Below, piece by piece: positions 9,308 to 18,959 of a DNA stretch of 21,090 bases (the stretch's first letter is position 1; every line of letters begins with the position of its first letter). The notes beneath the pieces are model-generated. The model did no database searches, had not been told where the DNA came from, and was given only the letters and a program-made list of their open reading frames with translations. The position numbers and the translations under genes were made by a program. Where the stretch lies: NCBI GenBank assembly GCA_023231475.1, contig JALJEE010002414.1, forward strand, positions 1-21,090, read 5' to 3'. The DNA is from Seison nebaliae (lineage: Eukaryota > Rotifera > Pararotatoria > Seisonacea > Seisonidae).

Positions 9308-9867
9308 CTATGAAGATAAACATTTTTCTATCTGTCTCGTAATCTCTTTATCTTCAAAAGCGACTAAACGTCGTTCTTTATCAGCTAATTGTTTTTCTGT
9401 TCGTTCGATGTCGTTATAAGAACCAGGAAGAAATGTGATATTAATCCGTCCTTTTTCATTGATCAATTCCTTCAAACGACAATAAATGGACAAACCAATA
9501 ATTGATGCCAAATGACAATGAGGAATTGTTGGTTTAATAACAACATCAATTATCCAACGGATATTATTTCTCCAAATAATCGAGAGAACACTTTCACTAA
9601 TCTCATCTTTGAACGGAAATAATGATGTGGTGATATTTCTTATAAAATGTAACTTCGTTGTCGTTCAATATTATTCACAAATTCTTCCGAATAATTATTA
9701 ATAGAACAAATTTGATCATTATCGTCATAAAATTGAATATGAACTCTTTCACTATCTACCACGTCCAATTGAGCAAGAGTGGCCGATTTCTCCGGATCTC
9801 GAATCGAATCAATCGATCGACAGATATCTTCTTTGAATTCGTTGACGAATTGTCCGAATTCTTCCAT
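9308..9867 (-). CDS. CIAO2: MIP18-family cytosolic Fe-S assembly protein CIAO2, 170 aa
   Basis: Two exons on -: 9867-9654 and 9606-9308. The 47-nt intron (GTTACA...TTCAAAG) is the choice that keeps frame. N-terminal RSIDSIRDPEKSATLAQLDVV matches the DPE-x-P-x-TLEEL-x-VV block of CIAO2A/B. The core KPTIPHCHLASIIGLSIYCRL carries the conserved reactive Cys in PHC, and QLADKERRLVAFED and IEKCLSS match the C-terminus. CIAO2 acts with CIAO1 and MMS19 to target cytosolic and nuclear apo-proteins for Fe-S insertion. Between the first strands and KPTIPHC it has about 30 extra residues (YSEEFVNNIERQRNEISESV) absent from human relatives. ATG 9867 is the only in-frame Met after an upstream stop. A divergent neighbour, derlin, starts 232 bp away. 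Confidence 0.92.
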
Positions 9868-10099
9868 GACATGTTGTCGCCGATAAGTTATCGATAAAAT
9901 TTTCAATAATTTTCGCTTATGATTTAAATAGTTGAATGATATTTCGAAATTTTCACTCTTCTTCTAATCGTCGGGAATCATTGAAGAATTATGATAAGAA
10001 TGACGTCGACTTAAGAGGAATGAAGAGAATGAATCACTTCGCTTAAGAGAATTTCTATTTTTATAATAACCACAATAAGATAAGCATAAACTTTAAAGA
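9868..10099. promoter_or_regulatory. Shared divergent promoter of CIAO2 (-) and derlin (+)
   Basis: Only 232 bp separate the two start codons. TGACGTCG at 10001-10008 has the ACGT core of bZIP sites, related to CRE (TGACGTCA) and to the unfolded-protein-response element. It lies about 92 nt before the derlin ATG. That is of interest because derlins are unfolded-protein-response targets in other animals, but one 8-mer is weak evidence. Confidence 0.4.
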
Positions 10100-11122
10100 A
10101 TGTCGAACGACTTCAGCGATTGGTATAATAAAATTCCAAAAGTCACGCGATGGTTATTCACTGGTGCCATCATTGTGCCAATGTTAGCACGAATGGGATT
10201 CGTCTCGCCAATGTCACTCATTTGGTTATGGAATTATTTTATTTATAAATTTCAAGTTTTATCATTTTTCATCAAATTCTTAATTTCCATCGTCATCAGA
10301 TATGGAGAGCAGTTACTGCTATGCTCTTCTTTCCCATCTCACCACAAACTGGTTTCCAATATCTGCTCAATTTATATTTCCTTTACAATTACTCAACAAG
10401 ATTAGAGGAAGGTAATTTTTTCATTATTCTGTTTCACTTCAATTTCAATCAGATAATTTCCATGGGAAAACAGCCGATTATTTCTTTCTTGTTCTATTCA
10501 ATTCCTTCTCAATTTTACTATTGGCTTCTTTTTTTGGATATTATGTTAATATAATTTTCATCTAAACTTCATAAATCGATTAATCTTCAGATGTTACTCA
10601 ATATTCTGATAATGAGCATTCTCTATATCTGGTGTCAATTTCACAAAGACGAAATCGTCCGATTTTGGTTCGGTACTCAATTTAAAGTTTGTCAATTAAT
10701 AAAGAAATTATTATGAAATTAATCTATTTTTAGGCAATGTATTTACCATGGGTTTATTTGGGATTCAATTTTATTCTCCAAGGAGGGTTCCTTTTTATTA
10801 TATCTCAATTATATTTCATTACTGATATCCTTTTAGAGGTTTCGTTGAACTGATGGGAATAATTGTTGGACATTTATATTATTTCCTTAAAGTGAAATAT
10901 CCGATCGATTTCGGTGGAAGACAATTTCTTGAAACTCCACAATTTCTGTTAATTTTATTCTTCCAATTTCCATCAAATTTGATTGTCTTTGCTTAAAGGT
11001 ATCAATTTCTACCTAATGAAGCTGGTGGAGTTTCGGGATTTGGTCAACGACCTGCGTCCAATCAACAACAACGCGATCATCGACAAGCGTTTTATGGAGT
11101 TGGACGTCGTTTGGATGATTGA
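10100..11122 (+). CDS. DERL1: Derlin-1-like ER-associated degradation protein, 247 aa
   Basis: Seven exons: 10100-10255, 10300-10411, 10453-10544, 10591-10686, 10734-10786, 10837-10947 and 10999-11122. The six introns are 41-51 nt, five of them starting GTT, and all junctions keep frame. The protein follows human Derlin-1 along its length: DWYNKIPKVTRWLF, FQIWRAVT (conserved WR at about 54-55), NLYFLYNYSTRLE, VRFWFGTQFKAMYLPWV, ELMGIIVGHLYYF (GxxxG), GGVSGFG. It is a multi-pass rhomboid pseudoprotease of the ER that helps move misfolded proteins out for degradation. The tail FYGVGRRLDD resembles an SHP box, which binds p97/VCP. Length is close to human (251). AATAAA lies at 11154-11159. Confidence 0.96.
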
Positions 11123-11440
11123 GTGGATATTTCTGATAATTTATTTTTGTTTCAATAAAAATTTGTTTAAATTTTTTTCTGTCGATACAAAATTAAAATA
11201 GAAAGAAGAAAATAGAGAGAGAGAAGGAGGGAGGGAGAGAGAGAGTGTGTGTGTGGTTAGGAAATATATAAATATATTAGGACGCCTAATCAATTATATT
11301 GAGAATTAGATTCATGTCACTTTATTCGGAGATAATGAGGGGAGTGAAAAGACGAAAAAAGAAGATTAGAGAGAGAGAGAGAGAGACAGAGATGACTTAG
11401 AAATGAATGATAATTTGTGTTGAGACTTGTCTCGTGGTTG
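11123..11440. other. Convergent 3' regions of derlin and LSM14 with GA/GT microsatellites
   Basis: The stretch holds AATAAA for derlin (11154-11159, +) and AATAAA for LSM14 (11326-11321 on -, 115 nt after its stop). GA-rich microsatellites lie at about 11214-11256, followed by (GT)n, and at 11369-11386. No gene is seen. The ORFs here are low-complexity or shadows. Confidence 0.6.
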
Positions 11441-12661
11441 TTAGCTTGATGATTTCGATATGATGATATTGTCGTCGCCTGATGAAAGAATAGGTCGATT
11501 ATATCGTCGATTGTAATTCGGTCTATGATGATGGTGATGATGATAATGGTTGTTGTAATAATGATTATTTCGCCCTCGATTGGCATTATATGGTCGTCGA
11601 CCCTGAACTTTCCCGAATGTTTGTTCGTTCAACATTGCATCTCGTTTCCATTGGGAAGTGTGAGTGGGATTTGGTGTCGCTCTAAGAAAAATTAAGATTT
11701 CATAATGTTCAATTTACATTCAAACTTGTCATCAGCTTCACAGGAAATGGAATCGAAAAAATTATCCTTAACATAATACTCATTTTTTGTGTTTTTTGTT
11801 TCTTGTTCGATTTCGATGTTACTCGTGTCGTTCTCTGTGGAGATATTAATATTATCTCTTTCGTCTTCATTTGTATTCTCAGCATTTTCCGTTTTCTTAT
11901 CTAAGCAACAAAATTGATTCAATTCAATTCGAAATTCGGAAGAAAAACCTGTTAGCATTTTAGAAAAGTCATTATTAGCTCTCATCAGATCGTATGGTTC
12001 CACTTTCTGATTATTATGATATCTTCCATTTTCTATTTAAATTTCATATGAGAATATGATATGGAAGTGAGAATGTAACTGTTTGATCGAGTCATATTAT
12101 TCTGATATCCATGACGACCACCTCGATATTTTCGTGGATTGTTATTATGATATTGATATTGTTGTGTTTGATTACGATTGTATCGATCATTTTTATTCGG
12201 ATTCGTTTTCTTCTCTTTCATTTCAATTTTTACTGTTGATTTCTGATGGGTTTCTTGAACTTCCGTTGTATTTGGTGCTGCATTCGATTGTTGATAATGA
12301 TCATTCGTTTCATTTTGTGGAACTGAAAAAAAGATAAAAAAAGAATTATAAATGAAGAAGAACTTATCATGATAGCTGGATCGACATATGGAGTATCTTG
12401 ATTCTTTTCATCTAACAAATGAATATCTGCGATAAATTGTCCTCGGAATACGAGGTAGGAGAAAATACGGTTTTCTGGTGGAATTCTTGGTTTATCTGTT
12501 CGTCGATCTTCATTTCCCATCGATCTTACATCTCCCAATGTTAATGTTTGTGATTCTTTCGAAATTCCTTTAAATCGACCTTCATACCGTATTCCAGTGG
12601 TAGTGATGATACTTAACCGTTTATCGATATACGGTTGTTCAGCTCGAGTTCCATCCATCAT
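11441..12661 (-). CDS. LSM14: LSM14/Scd6-family translational repressor, 352 aa
   Basis: Four exons on -: 12661-12364, 12322-12080, 12002-11726 and 11681-11441. Introns are 41, 77 and 44 nt; the last junction has an alternative (GTAAAT donor, 38 nt). Residues 10-95 are the LSM14 domain (PYIDKRLSII, IRYEGRFKGI, VRSMGNEDRRTD, FSYLVFRGQFIADI, DPAIM). Then come an Asn/Gln/Arg-rich linker with RKYRGGRHGYQNN, an FDF-like segment (PYDLMRANNDF, about 182-193), the FFD box (NFFDSISCEADDK, about 262) and the TFG box (MLNEQTFGKV, about 290). This is the full domain order of RAP55/Trailer hitch/CAR-1 proteins, which act in P-bodies with DDX6 to silence mRNAs. The C-terminal RGG region is replaced by an Asn/Tyr/Arg/His stretch with six His in a row. 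Confidence 0.94.
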
Positions 12662-13002
12662 CTTTTTTCTTTGAGATAATTAAAAAATGAAAAAATTACT
12701 AAAAGAAAAAAGATTCTGTTTAAATGAGAGAAATCGATAAAGAAGAAAAGAAAATAAGAAAACTAATGATAAATGTTTGCGGTAAAAAGACGAACCGACT
12801 TATAAGTATGTCGACAGAAAGACAGACGAGAAGATGATATGATATGTAGGAATCGGAAGAAGAATTGGAAGAAAGAAATGGATTTGGAAAAGAAAACGAA
12901 TTTTCCTTTTGACTAGAATTTGAATTAAAATGAATTTGTAGTTAAAGAGGAATTAAATAGGAAATAAATATATGACAGCAACGAAGTCTTTTTTCACATT
13001 TT
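12662..13002. other. Spacer between V-ATPase E and LSM14
   Basis: Purine-rich and AT-rich DNA that must hold the LSM14 promoter and the V-ATPase E 3' UTR. No AATAAA is visible on the minus strand after the V-ATPase E stop, so that gene probably uses a variant signal. No coding potential is seen. Confidence 0.5.
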
Positions 13003-14025
13003 CTAATCCAAATGTTTTCGATTCTCATTCTTTCCGTACAGTACAGTTCTCAGTTGTGGCAAGATCTGTAGGAAGAAAATTTCATTAAACATTTTTTCAC
13101 ATTCCACTCTTCGTTTTTATGCGCTCTTATTTGAGAAAGATAACCGTCGAATGAAGGGGAGAAAAGGAGAGAAAGAGAGAAATAGAGAAAAATAATAAAC
13201 TTGTTCAAAAATTAAATTGAGACGATCGTCCAATTCATTGTTGCATTTAATTTTCGAGTCATGTGAATAAGCGATGACTCCTCCACACGAATCCTTCGAT
13301 AGATATTCATCATTATCCACATAAATTTCTACTGACAACTTTGTTTTTTGTTCATAAATTTCTTTCGTTTTCAGAATTGCCTCCTCCACCAATTCCACGT
13401 CTTTCTTACGACACACAATATACACCACCTCTTCCATCAACTGATAAAGAGATTGAAGAAGTAGATCCTCCACTAATTTTTTATATTCATTCTTTCTCGA
13501 TCCATTGTTCGATATCTCTTGTTTCAATTGTCGAATTGCTTCTTTCCTTAAAGTCTTAAAAGAAATAAATTATTTTTTTGAAAAATCTCTAAACAATAAA
13601 CTTCGATATGCATTGCCCGTTCTTTCAATATTCGAATACGCGAACGATTCACTGCTTGAGATAATTTTCTTTTAATTCAAATCACATTTCAAGAGAACTA
13701 TCAACAATTTAACTAACACTTTTTGTTGCGTTCGAAGTTGTTTGTCTTTTTTCTCATAATATTCCAACAATTTACCACGTCCTTCCGAAAATAGTCGTCC
13801 TTTCTCAATATTGAATTCTTGATCAGTCTAATCGACAAATAAATTAGTTGTTAGCAAATAAATTTATCGAAATGGAAAAAAGAACTTTCGCCTGTAACTC
13901 TTCAACTTTCTCCGACGCTTCTTTCTCGATGAAAGCGATGATTTGTTTCAACTTAACACAAATCTTTCAATAATAAATGAATGAATTTGAACTTGTCGTT
14001 GAACATCGAAATCAGCTGTTCCCAT
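13003..14025 (-). CDS. ATP6V1E: V-type H+-ATPase subunit E, about 234 aa
   Basis: Six exons on -: 14025-13993, 13951-13886, 13827-13706, 13668-13602, 13554-13201 and 13065-13003. Introns are 41, 58, 37, 47 and 135 nt. The junction at 13669-13705 is the only frame-keeping choice I found and is uncertain. The family is unmistakable: IIAFIEKEASEKVEEL, QEFNIEKGRL, LEYYEKKDKQL, LLLQSLYQLMEE, YIVCRKKDVELVEEAI, YLSKDSCGGVIAY, DDRLNLIFEQ, then in the tiny last exon LPQLRTVLYGKNENRKHLD. Human E1 is 226 aa. Subunit E, with G, forms the peripheral stalks that hold the catalytic head against rotation, at acidic organelle or plasma membranes. The last exon codes for only 20 residues and the first for 11, which simple ORF searches miss. 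Confidence 0.94.
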
Positions 14026-14503
14026 TGTGAAAGAGTAATCGAATGTAAAAAAGACGCTGTAAAAATTGAAAAATTTTCTTTCGTTTATTCTCTGTTATTT
14101 CAAAAGTCCATTAATATTTAGATTATATCGAATAATTAAATGTTTATAAATATTAAGAAAAATAAAGAGATTGTGAATTTAAAGAGAAAAATTGTCAATA
14201 ATGTTTTTTGGAAGAGGAAAAAAAGTTTAGCAGATTAATTTTCTGAAAAGTTTAGATCTATAACCAATTCACGTCACGATAATAAATAGAACAAGATAAC
14301 TGATCAATTCCTTCTGTTGTATGAGGTTGGAGGAGAGGAAGAGAAATAAATGTCATTCATGACAAGAAATCGAATCATGAGATTTCTATGAGAATTGATG
14401 AATTGAAAAAAAGTATAAAAGTAGAAATTGAATTGGAAATTTCGGCTGAATATCTTCTCCCACATTTCCATTACACTTCTTTCCGTGTCATTTAGAAGAG
14501 TTC
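14026..14503. promoter_or_regulatory. Divergent promoter region, V-ATPase E (-) / IPMK (+)
   Basis: No gene is seen. TATAAAA at 14414-14420 is a good plus-strand TATA box. It is 90 nt before the RidA-like ORF at 14504 and about 205 nt before the IPMK start. The rest is AT-rich with no clear motif. Confidence 0.45.
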
Positions 14504-14629
14504 ATGATCGTAAGATTACATATAATTCGAGAGTGGTCTCCAACTTCTCAACAAATTACTTGTTCACAATCAGTGGTGATTGATGATGTCATTTACATAA
14601 GTGAAAAGTTTCCCATCACGACATGTTGA
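14504..14629 (+). pseudogene. RidA-like N-terminal fragment (41 codons) overlapping the IPMK start
   Basis: The ORF from ATG 14504 to TGA 14627-14629 includes CSQSVVIDDVIYISEKFPI. This fits the RidA/YjgF signature PYSQAVxVDxxIYISGQIP, and the 17 residues from IREWSP to SQSV align without a gap to that stretch of the family. No later part of a RidA protein (NDF, FPAR, RxE-IEA) is visible nearby. It may be a dead fragment, an orphan first exon, or a chance match. It ends 7 nt inside the IPMK gene in a different frame, so if it lies in the IPMK leader it would act as an overlapping upstream ORF. Confidence 0.4.
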
Positions 14630-15997
14630 AGCCGAACACTCCGCCATTGCCTCATCGTTTTTACGCGTTGCCGAATCAAGTTGCAGGACATTTCCATGGG
14701 AGAGGCAAAACCAAATTGGGAATGATCAAGAGAAGTGGAGGAGCCGAAATAATGAAGGCTGTCCAACATCCACCGAGAGGTCATCGAGAAAAATGTTTCT
14801 ATTTGACAATTGGTGAAATGATGAATGAGAAAAAGAAATTGGGAGAGATGTGGAAATTCATCGAACGTTTCGCTTCTATCATTCCACAATTCTTTGGAAC
14901 ATTCTCATTTCGTGGAAGTTCATTTTTTCTTTATTATTAGTTTATAAATAAATAAAAAATTAGTCGAATATTTGAAGTTGGAGGACATCAATTTTGGAAT
15001 GGGCGAAGCGGCTATCATAGATTTGAAAATCGGACGACGGACATATGATATTGAAGCGTCACCTCTCAAAATTTTGCATGATGTCGTTAAATATCCGGTA
15101 GGGAATTGTCTATCTTTTCGAGTGGCTGGAATGAGAACATTTGATAAGAATAATTGGAGACGATTAATCTTATTGGAAAAGTTGTTTCTTCGACGACTCA
15201 CTTGCTCCAACTTCAACATGGGTAGTACTCATCTCGTTCCAAATAAAATTTGATAGAATTTTATAGTTTTCTTCAATTATTTCAAAGGAATCGAATGTTC
15301 AAATGACGAATTGGGAATGATCGATGAAAACGTATTCTTTAACAAAAACTCATTTCCATCTACTCGGGAAGAAATGATTAACGAACGACTACCAAAATGG
15401 TTATTAAATAAAGTGGAGGATTGCAAAGAATTCTCATGTGATAATCAGAAAATGACTTTAAAATTGAAAATATCAATTTATAGTTTGTGGCTCCAATACC
15501 GATTGGAATTAATCGAACGAATCGAAGAATCGATTCGAGATAATCTCTTGAAATTGTTTGAAGATCAATATCTCTTTAAATTCTTTTCAACCTCAATTCT
15601 CATAAGTTATGATGTTAATGAATCGATACGACAATTCGAAACGATCATTCATCAATCCATCGGGAAAATACGCAGTTTATTAGAGAAGAAACGAAGAAAG
15701 AAAAAAATAAATTTCTTCCAATTCTCTAATGGAGTTCAGAAACGACAAGATCATCATTCATCCGAAATAATAAAAAAGAAATTTAAATTTAATTTCAAAT
15801 GGAAATTAATCGATTTCACTCATGTCTATTATGGAAATAATGAAGTGATCGAATCAATGGAATCGATACCAGAGTTATCACCCGATTTCCGTGATTCCAA
15901 TATGATCGAAGGTATCCAATCTCTTTTAGATCATTTCTCACAATTACGTCTTTCCATCAAAAGAGAAATCGATTTACTTGATAATATCTGCTGTTGA
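14623..15997 (+). CDS. IPMK: Inositol polyphosphate multikinase family, 420 aa
   Basis: Three exons: 14623-14917, 14964-15221 and 15288-15997. Introns of 46 nt (GTTCAT) and 66 nt (GTAGTA) keep frame. LPNQVAGHFHG (16-26) and HPPRGHREKCFY (49-60) match the IPMK N-lobe. YLKLEDI and AIIDLKIGRRTYD give the DxKxG core (D118, K120, G122) of the family signature PxxxDxKxG, with Ala in place of Pro. STSILI (about 285-290) stands for the SSLL motif, and KLIDFTHV (about 357-364) for the metal-binding IDFxH. These kinases phosphorylate InsP3/InsP4 and sometimes PIP2. An insertion at about 318-324 (KKRRKKK) could be a nuclear localisation signal, as IPMK is often nuclear. IPMK is favoured over IP6K or IP3K by the VAGH and PPRG blocks. 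AATAAA lies at 16149-16154. Confidence 0.88.
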
Positions 15998-16300
15998 TTT
16001 TTAAGAATATTTTGTGTAAACATTTTATTTGATTTGGCGGAGTTGTTCGCCATAATTTCTTTCGATGACAACTGATGATGAACGGATAAGAAAATCAACA
16101 AAGTGATTGGTCATGTCATAAAAATGGCGAGATATCTCAATGAAAACAAATAAACTTAATCTGATAGTTGATTGAGAAGGACATCTATTTTTTAATTTTA
16201 TCATTTTTTGACGTCCTGAACAGTTTCTATTTTCATTTCTGCATTTTTATATTTTATCCATTTTTTTTTTGATGTTTCACTTCTGTATAAATTAAAGAAT
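15998..16300. other. IPMK 3' region and Rh promoter
   Basis: AT-rich spacer with AATAAA at 16149-16154 for IPMK. No gene is visible. The first possible Rh exon starts at 16301. Confidence 0.5.
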
Positions 16301-16415
16301 ATGAAATTAGTACTCCAATTTATAATTATTTTTCAAATTCCTCACAATCTGATTCTCACAAATTCTTGTCAGTAATACTTAAGTTATTTAATAAGTACTT
16401 TAATCTTACAGAATT

Positions 16416-18117
16416 ATGGTGATTAATCAAATGCCAATTCTACAATGGAGGACAAATGACATGTCTGAAAATAAAAGAAAAGATGTCACATTGGCCAAAG
16501 CAGTGCCGTTTATTGTATTGTTGTTGTTGTTGAAAGGAATTTTTTTTGTTTTGTTTGTTTTGTTTGCTGAATATACACCAATGACAAGAGAAGAGTTTTA
16601 TGGAAATGAAAATCGGACGAATTATTCAAATGAATATCCTGAAGAAAATGAATATAATTTAGAAATTTATGGAAGTTAGGAAAGATTTCTTCATATATTA
16701 TAAGTTAATTGAATTTCCAGTGTTCCAAGATGTTCATGTTATGATATTTATTGGATTCGGTTTTCTAATGATGTTCTTGAAAAAATATGGTTTCAGTAGT
16801 GTCGGAATAAATTTCCTTTTATCAGTTGTGGTTATTGAATGGGCATTGTTAAATCGTGGATTCTATCATTTGAACGATAATAATAAAATGGAATTTAATA
16901 ACGAAAGTCTGATTGTTGCTGATTTTGTAACGGCTGCCATTTTAATCTCCTTTGGAGCATTATTGGGTAAAGCAAGTCCAACACAATTAGTCGTCATGGC
17001 AATTATTGAGGTATCTCTACAATCATTGAATGAATGGATATGTATTGAAAAATTAGAAGCGGCTGATATAGGAGAGTCTATGTTCGTTCATGCTTTTGGA
17101 GCATATTTCGGACTATCCGTTTCTTTGATGTTGAGCAAGTTTAGTGTTCATGATACGGAAAATGAAGGTAGTGTTTATCATTCTGATATGTTTGCTATGA
17201 TAGGTTAAATATTATTCATTCTTTCATTTTTTAAATAATTTCTATGTTTTATATAGGAGCAATTTTTCTTTTCTTATTTTGGCCAAGTTTTAACTCGGCC
17301 GCTGCCGTAGGCCATGGACAATTAAGAGCCGTAGTCAATACTTTTCTTTCAATTGTCTCTTCAGCTTTTATCACGTTTGCAATTTCCGCATTAGTAAATG
17401 ATGGAAAGTTGAATATGGTTCATATTCAGAATGCAACATTATCTGGTGGAGTTGCCATCGGATCAATAGCTAATCTAATTATTGAACCATGGGCGGCTAT
17501 TTTAGTTGGTACAGTAGCTGGTATTCTTTCGGTTATCGGTTATCGATTCATAACTGTTATTATTTTTTATTATTTGTTAAAAAATAAACTTCCTCATTTT
17601 CTTCTTATTTAGCCAAGTCTCAATAACATCGTACACGATACATGTGGTGTAAATAATTTACACGGCATGCCTGGTATCATATCAGGAATTGCGGGGATAA
17701 TAACCGCTGCATCTGTTGACTTGTCAGAATATGGTCAAAGGTTATTTTTTGATCAGAAGAATCGATTAATGAAAATTATTTAAATTTAGTATTTCATCTG
17801 TTTATTCAGCTTTGCCCGGAAGATCACGAGGAAGACAAGCTTTGGCCCAAGCTGGATCATTAGCCATTACTCTCGTTATTTCGATCTTTGGAGGATTGCT
17901 GACTGGTTAGAATTCGATATTAAGTATTCTGTTAAACTTTTCATTAATTAAAGGAGCATTATTAAGTATACCCATCTGGAATGGTACACCAGACGAACCT
18001 GATCAACTATTCAATGATTCATTATATTGGGAAGTTCCTGAAGATTTCGATGAAGAACAGAAAAACAAACAGGAATTTTTTCCATTGACCCCGTTAACGA
18101 TGAGAAGATCATTTTGA
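16416..18117 (+). CDS. Rh-type ammonium transporter, 482 aa
   Basis: Six exons: 16416-16674, 16721-17203, 17257-17555, 17613-17740, 17790-17905 and 17954-18117. The five introns are 46-57 nt and all start GTT. Conserved blocks match RhAG/Rh[82 protein letters not shown]. The pore twin histidines are H210 ([12 protein letters not shown]) and H364 (NNLHGMPG), and the conserved Asp is at about 202. N66 in loop 1 matches the glycosylated Asn of RhCG. It moves NH3/NH4+ across the plasma membrane, about 12 membrane helices. Length without any upstream exon matches human RhCG (479). An extra in-frame 5' exon, 16301-16371, is possible (40-nt intron 16372-16411), giving 507 aa. AATAAA at 18299-18304. 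Confidence 0.95.
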
Positions 18118-18959
18118 TTCAAAGATGAACCAATTAATTTTTCAAATACATTTTTTCTTACTATCTTCCTGATTTACAGTTTTATTAGACGAATTTCGTA
18201 AATATATTACTTATATAATTCTATAATAATTTTCTAATATTTTATATATCCTTATAAAATTAATCTTTTTCATTGAATGGTTATCAAGAATATTTAAAAA
18301 TAAACAACTCGAAAATAAAAAATCGTTAAATGAATGTCATGATGACGGTACACTGAAATTGTAATGAATAATTAATATTGATCTTCTTTATCCTTTACCC
18401 TATGAGGATCCCGCTTCTTAATAAAAAAATATTAATATTAACTTTTTTTTATCATAAGATGAAATCCCCTCGAGGTAAATTAAAAAGAAAATAAGATAAC
18501 TGGCTGTATACATTATCATTAATAAGTTTTGTTCCAATATCGACTTCATCTCGTAAGTAATTCGGAATAAGAGAGGTCATATCGAAATTTGTGGTACTGA
18601 GAAGAGCTTCATCTAAAGAATGCGGAACTTCAACCGAATAATAGGAACAAAAAAATTTAAACGGATTAAAAAAATTTTTATTATTACTATATGATGGAGA
18701 CGATAATTCAGATTCTTTAATGGAAAGAATTATATTCAAATATCACGCAGCAATAAGAAGAGGAAACGTTTTCAATCCACAGATAGAGAACATAAATAGT
18801 AAGTAAGTATAGTAGTAAACATAAAGAACATAAGCATTCTAATTGTTCTAGTATATGTTCGATCGAGGGATAGCAAGTGTTAGACATAGAGACAGCAAGT
18901 CCATAATAATCACAACAATAAGTGACGAATAACTTTAATTTCAATTGAATCGAAAAAAA
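18118..18959. other. Rh 3' region and unassigned AT-rich DNA
   Basis: The first 200 nt are Rh 3' UTR with AATAAA at 18299-18304. Minus-strand ORFs at 18452-18739 (containing LDEALLSTTNFDMTSLIPN) and 18717-19082 match nothing I recognise; the second overlaps the LINE on the other strand. No supported gene. Confidence 0.45.

Noticed and set aside
11317-11586. Minus-strand ORF of 89 codons rich in Ile/Thr
   Set aside because: It is another frame of the last LSM14 exon plus microsatellite DNA.
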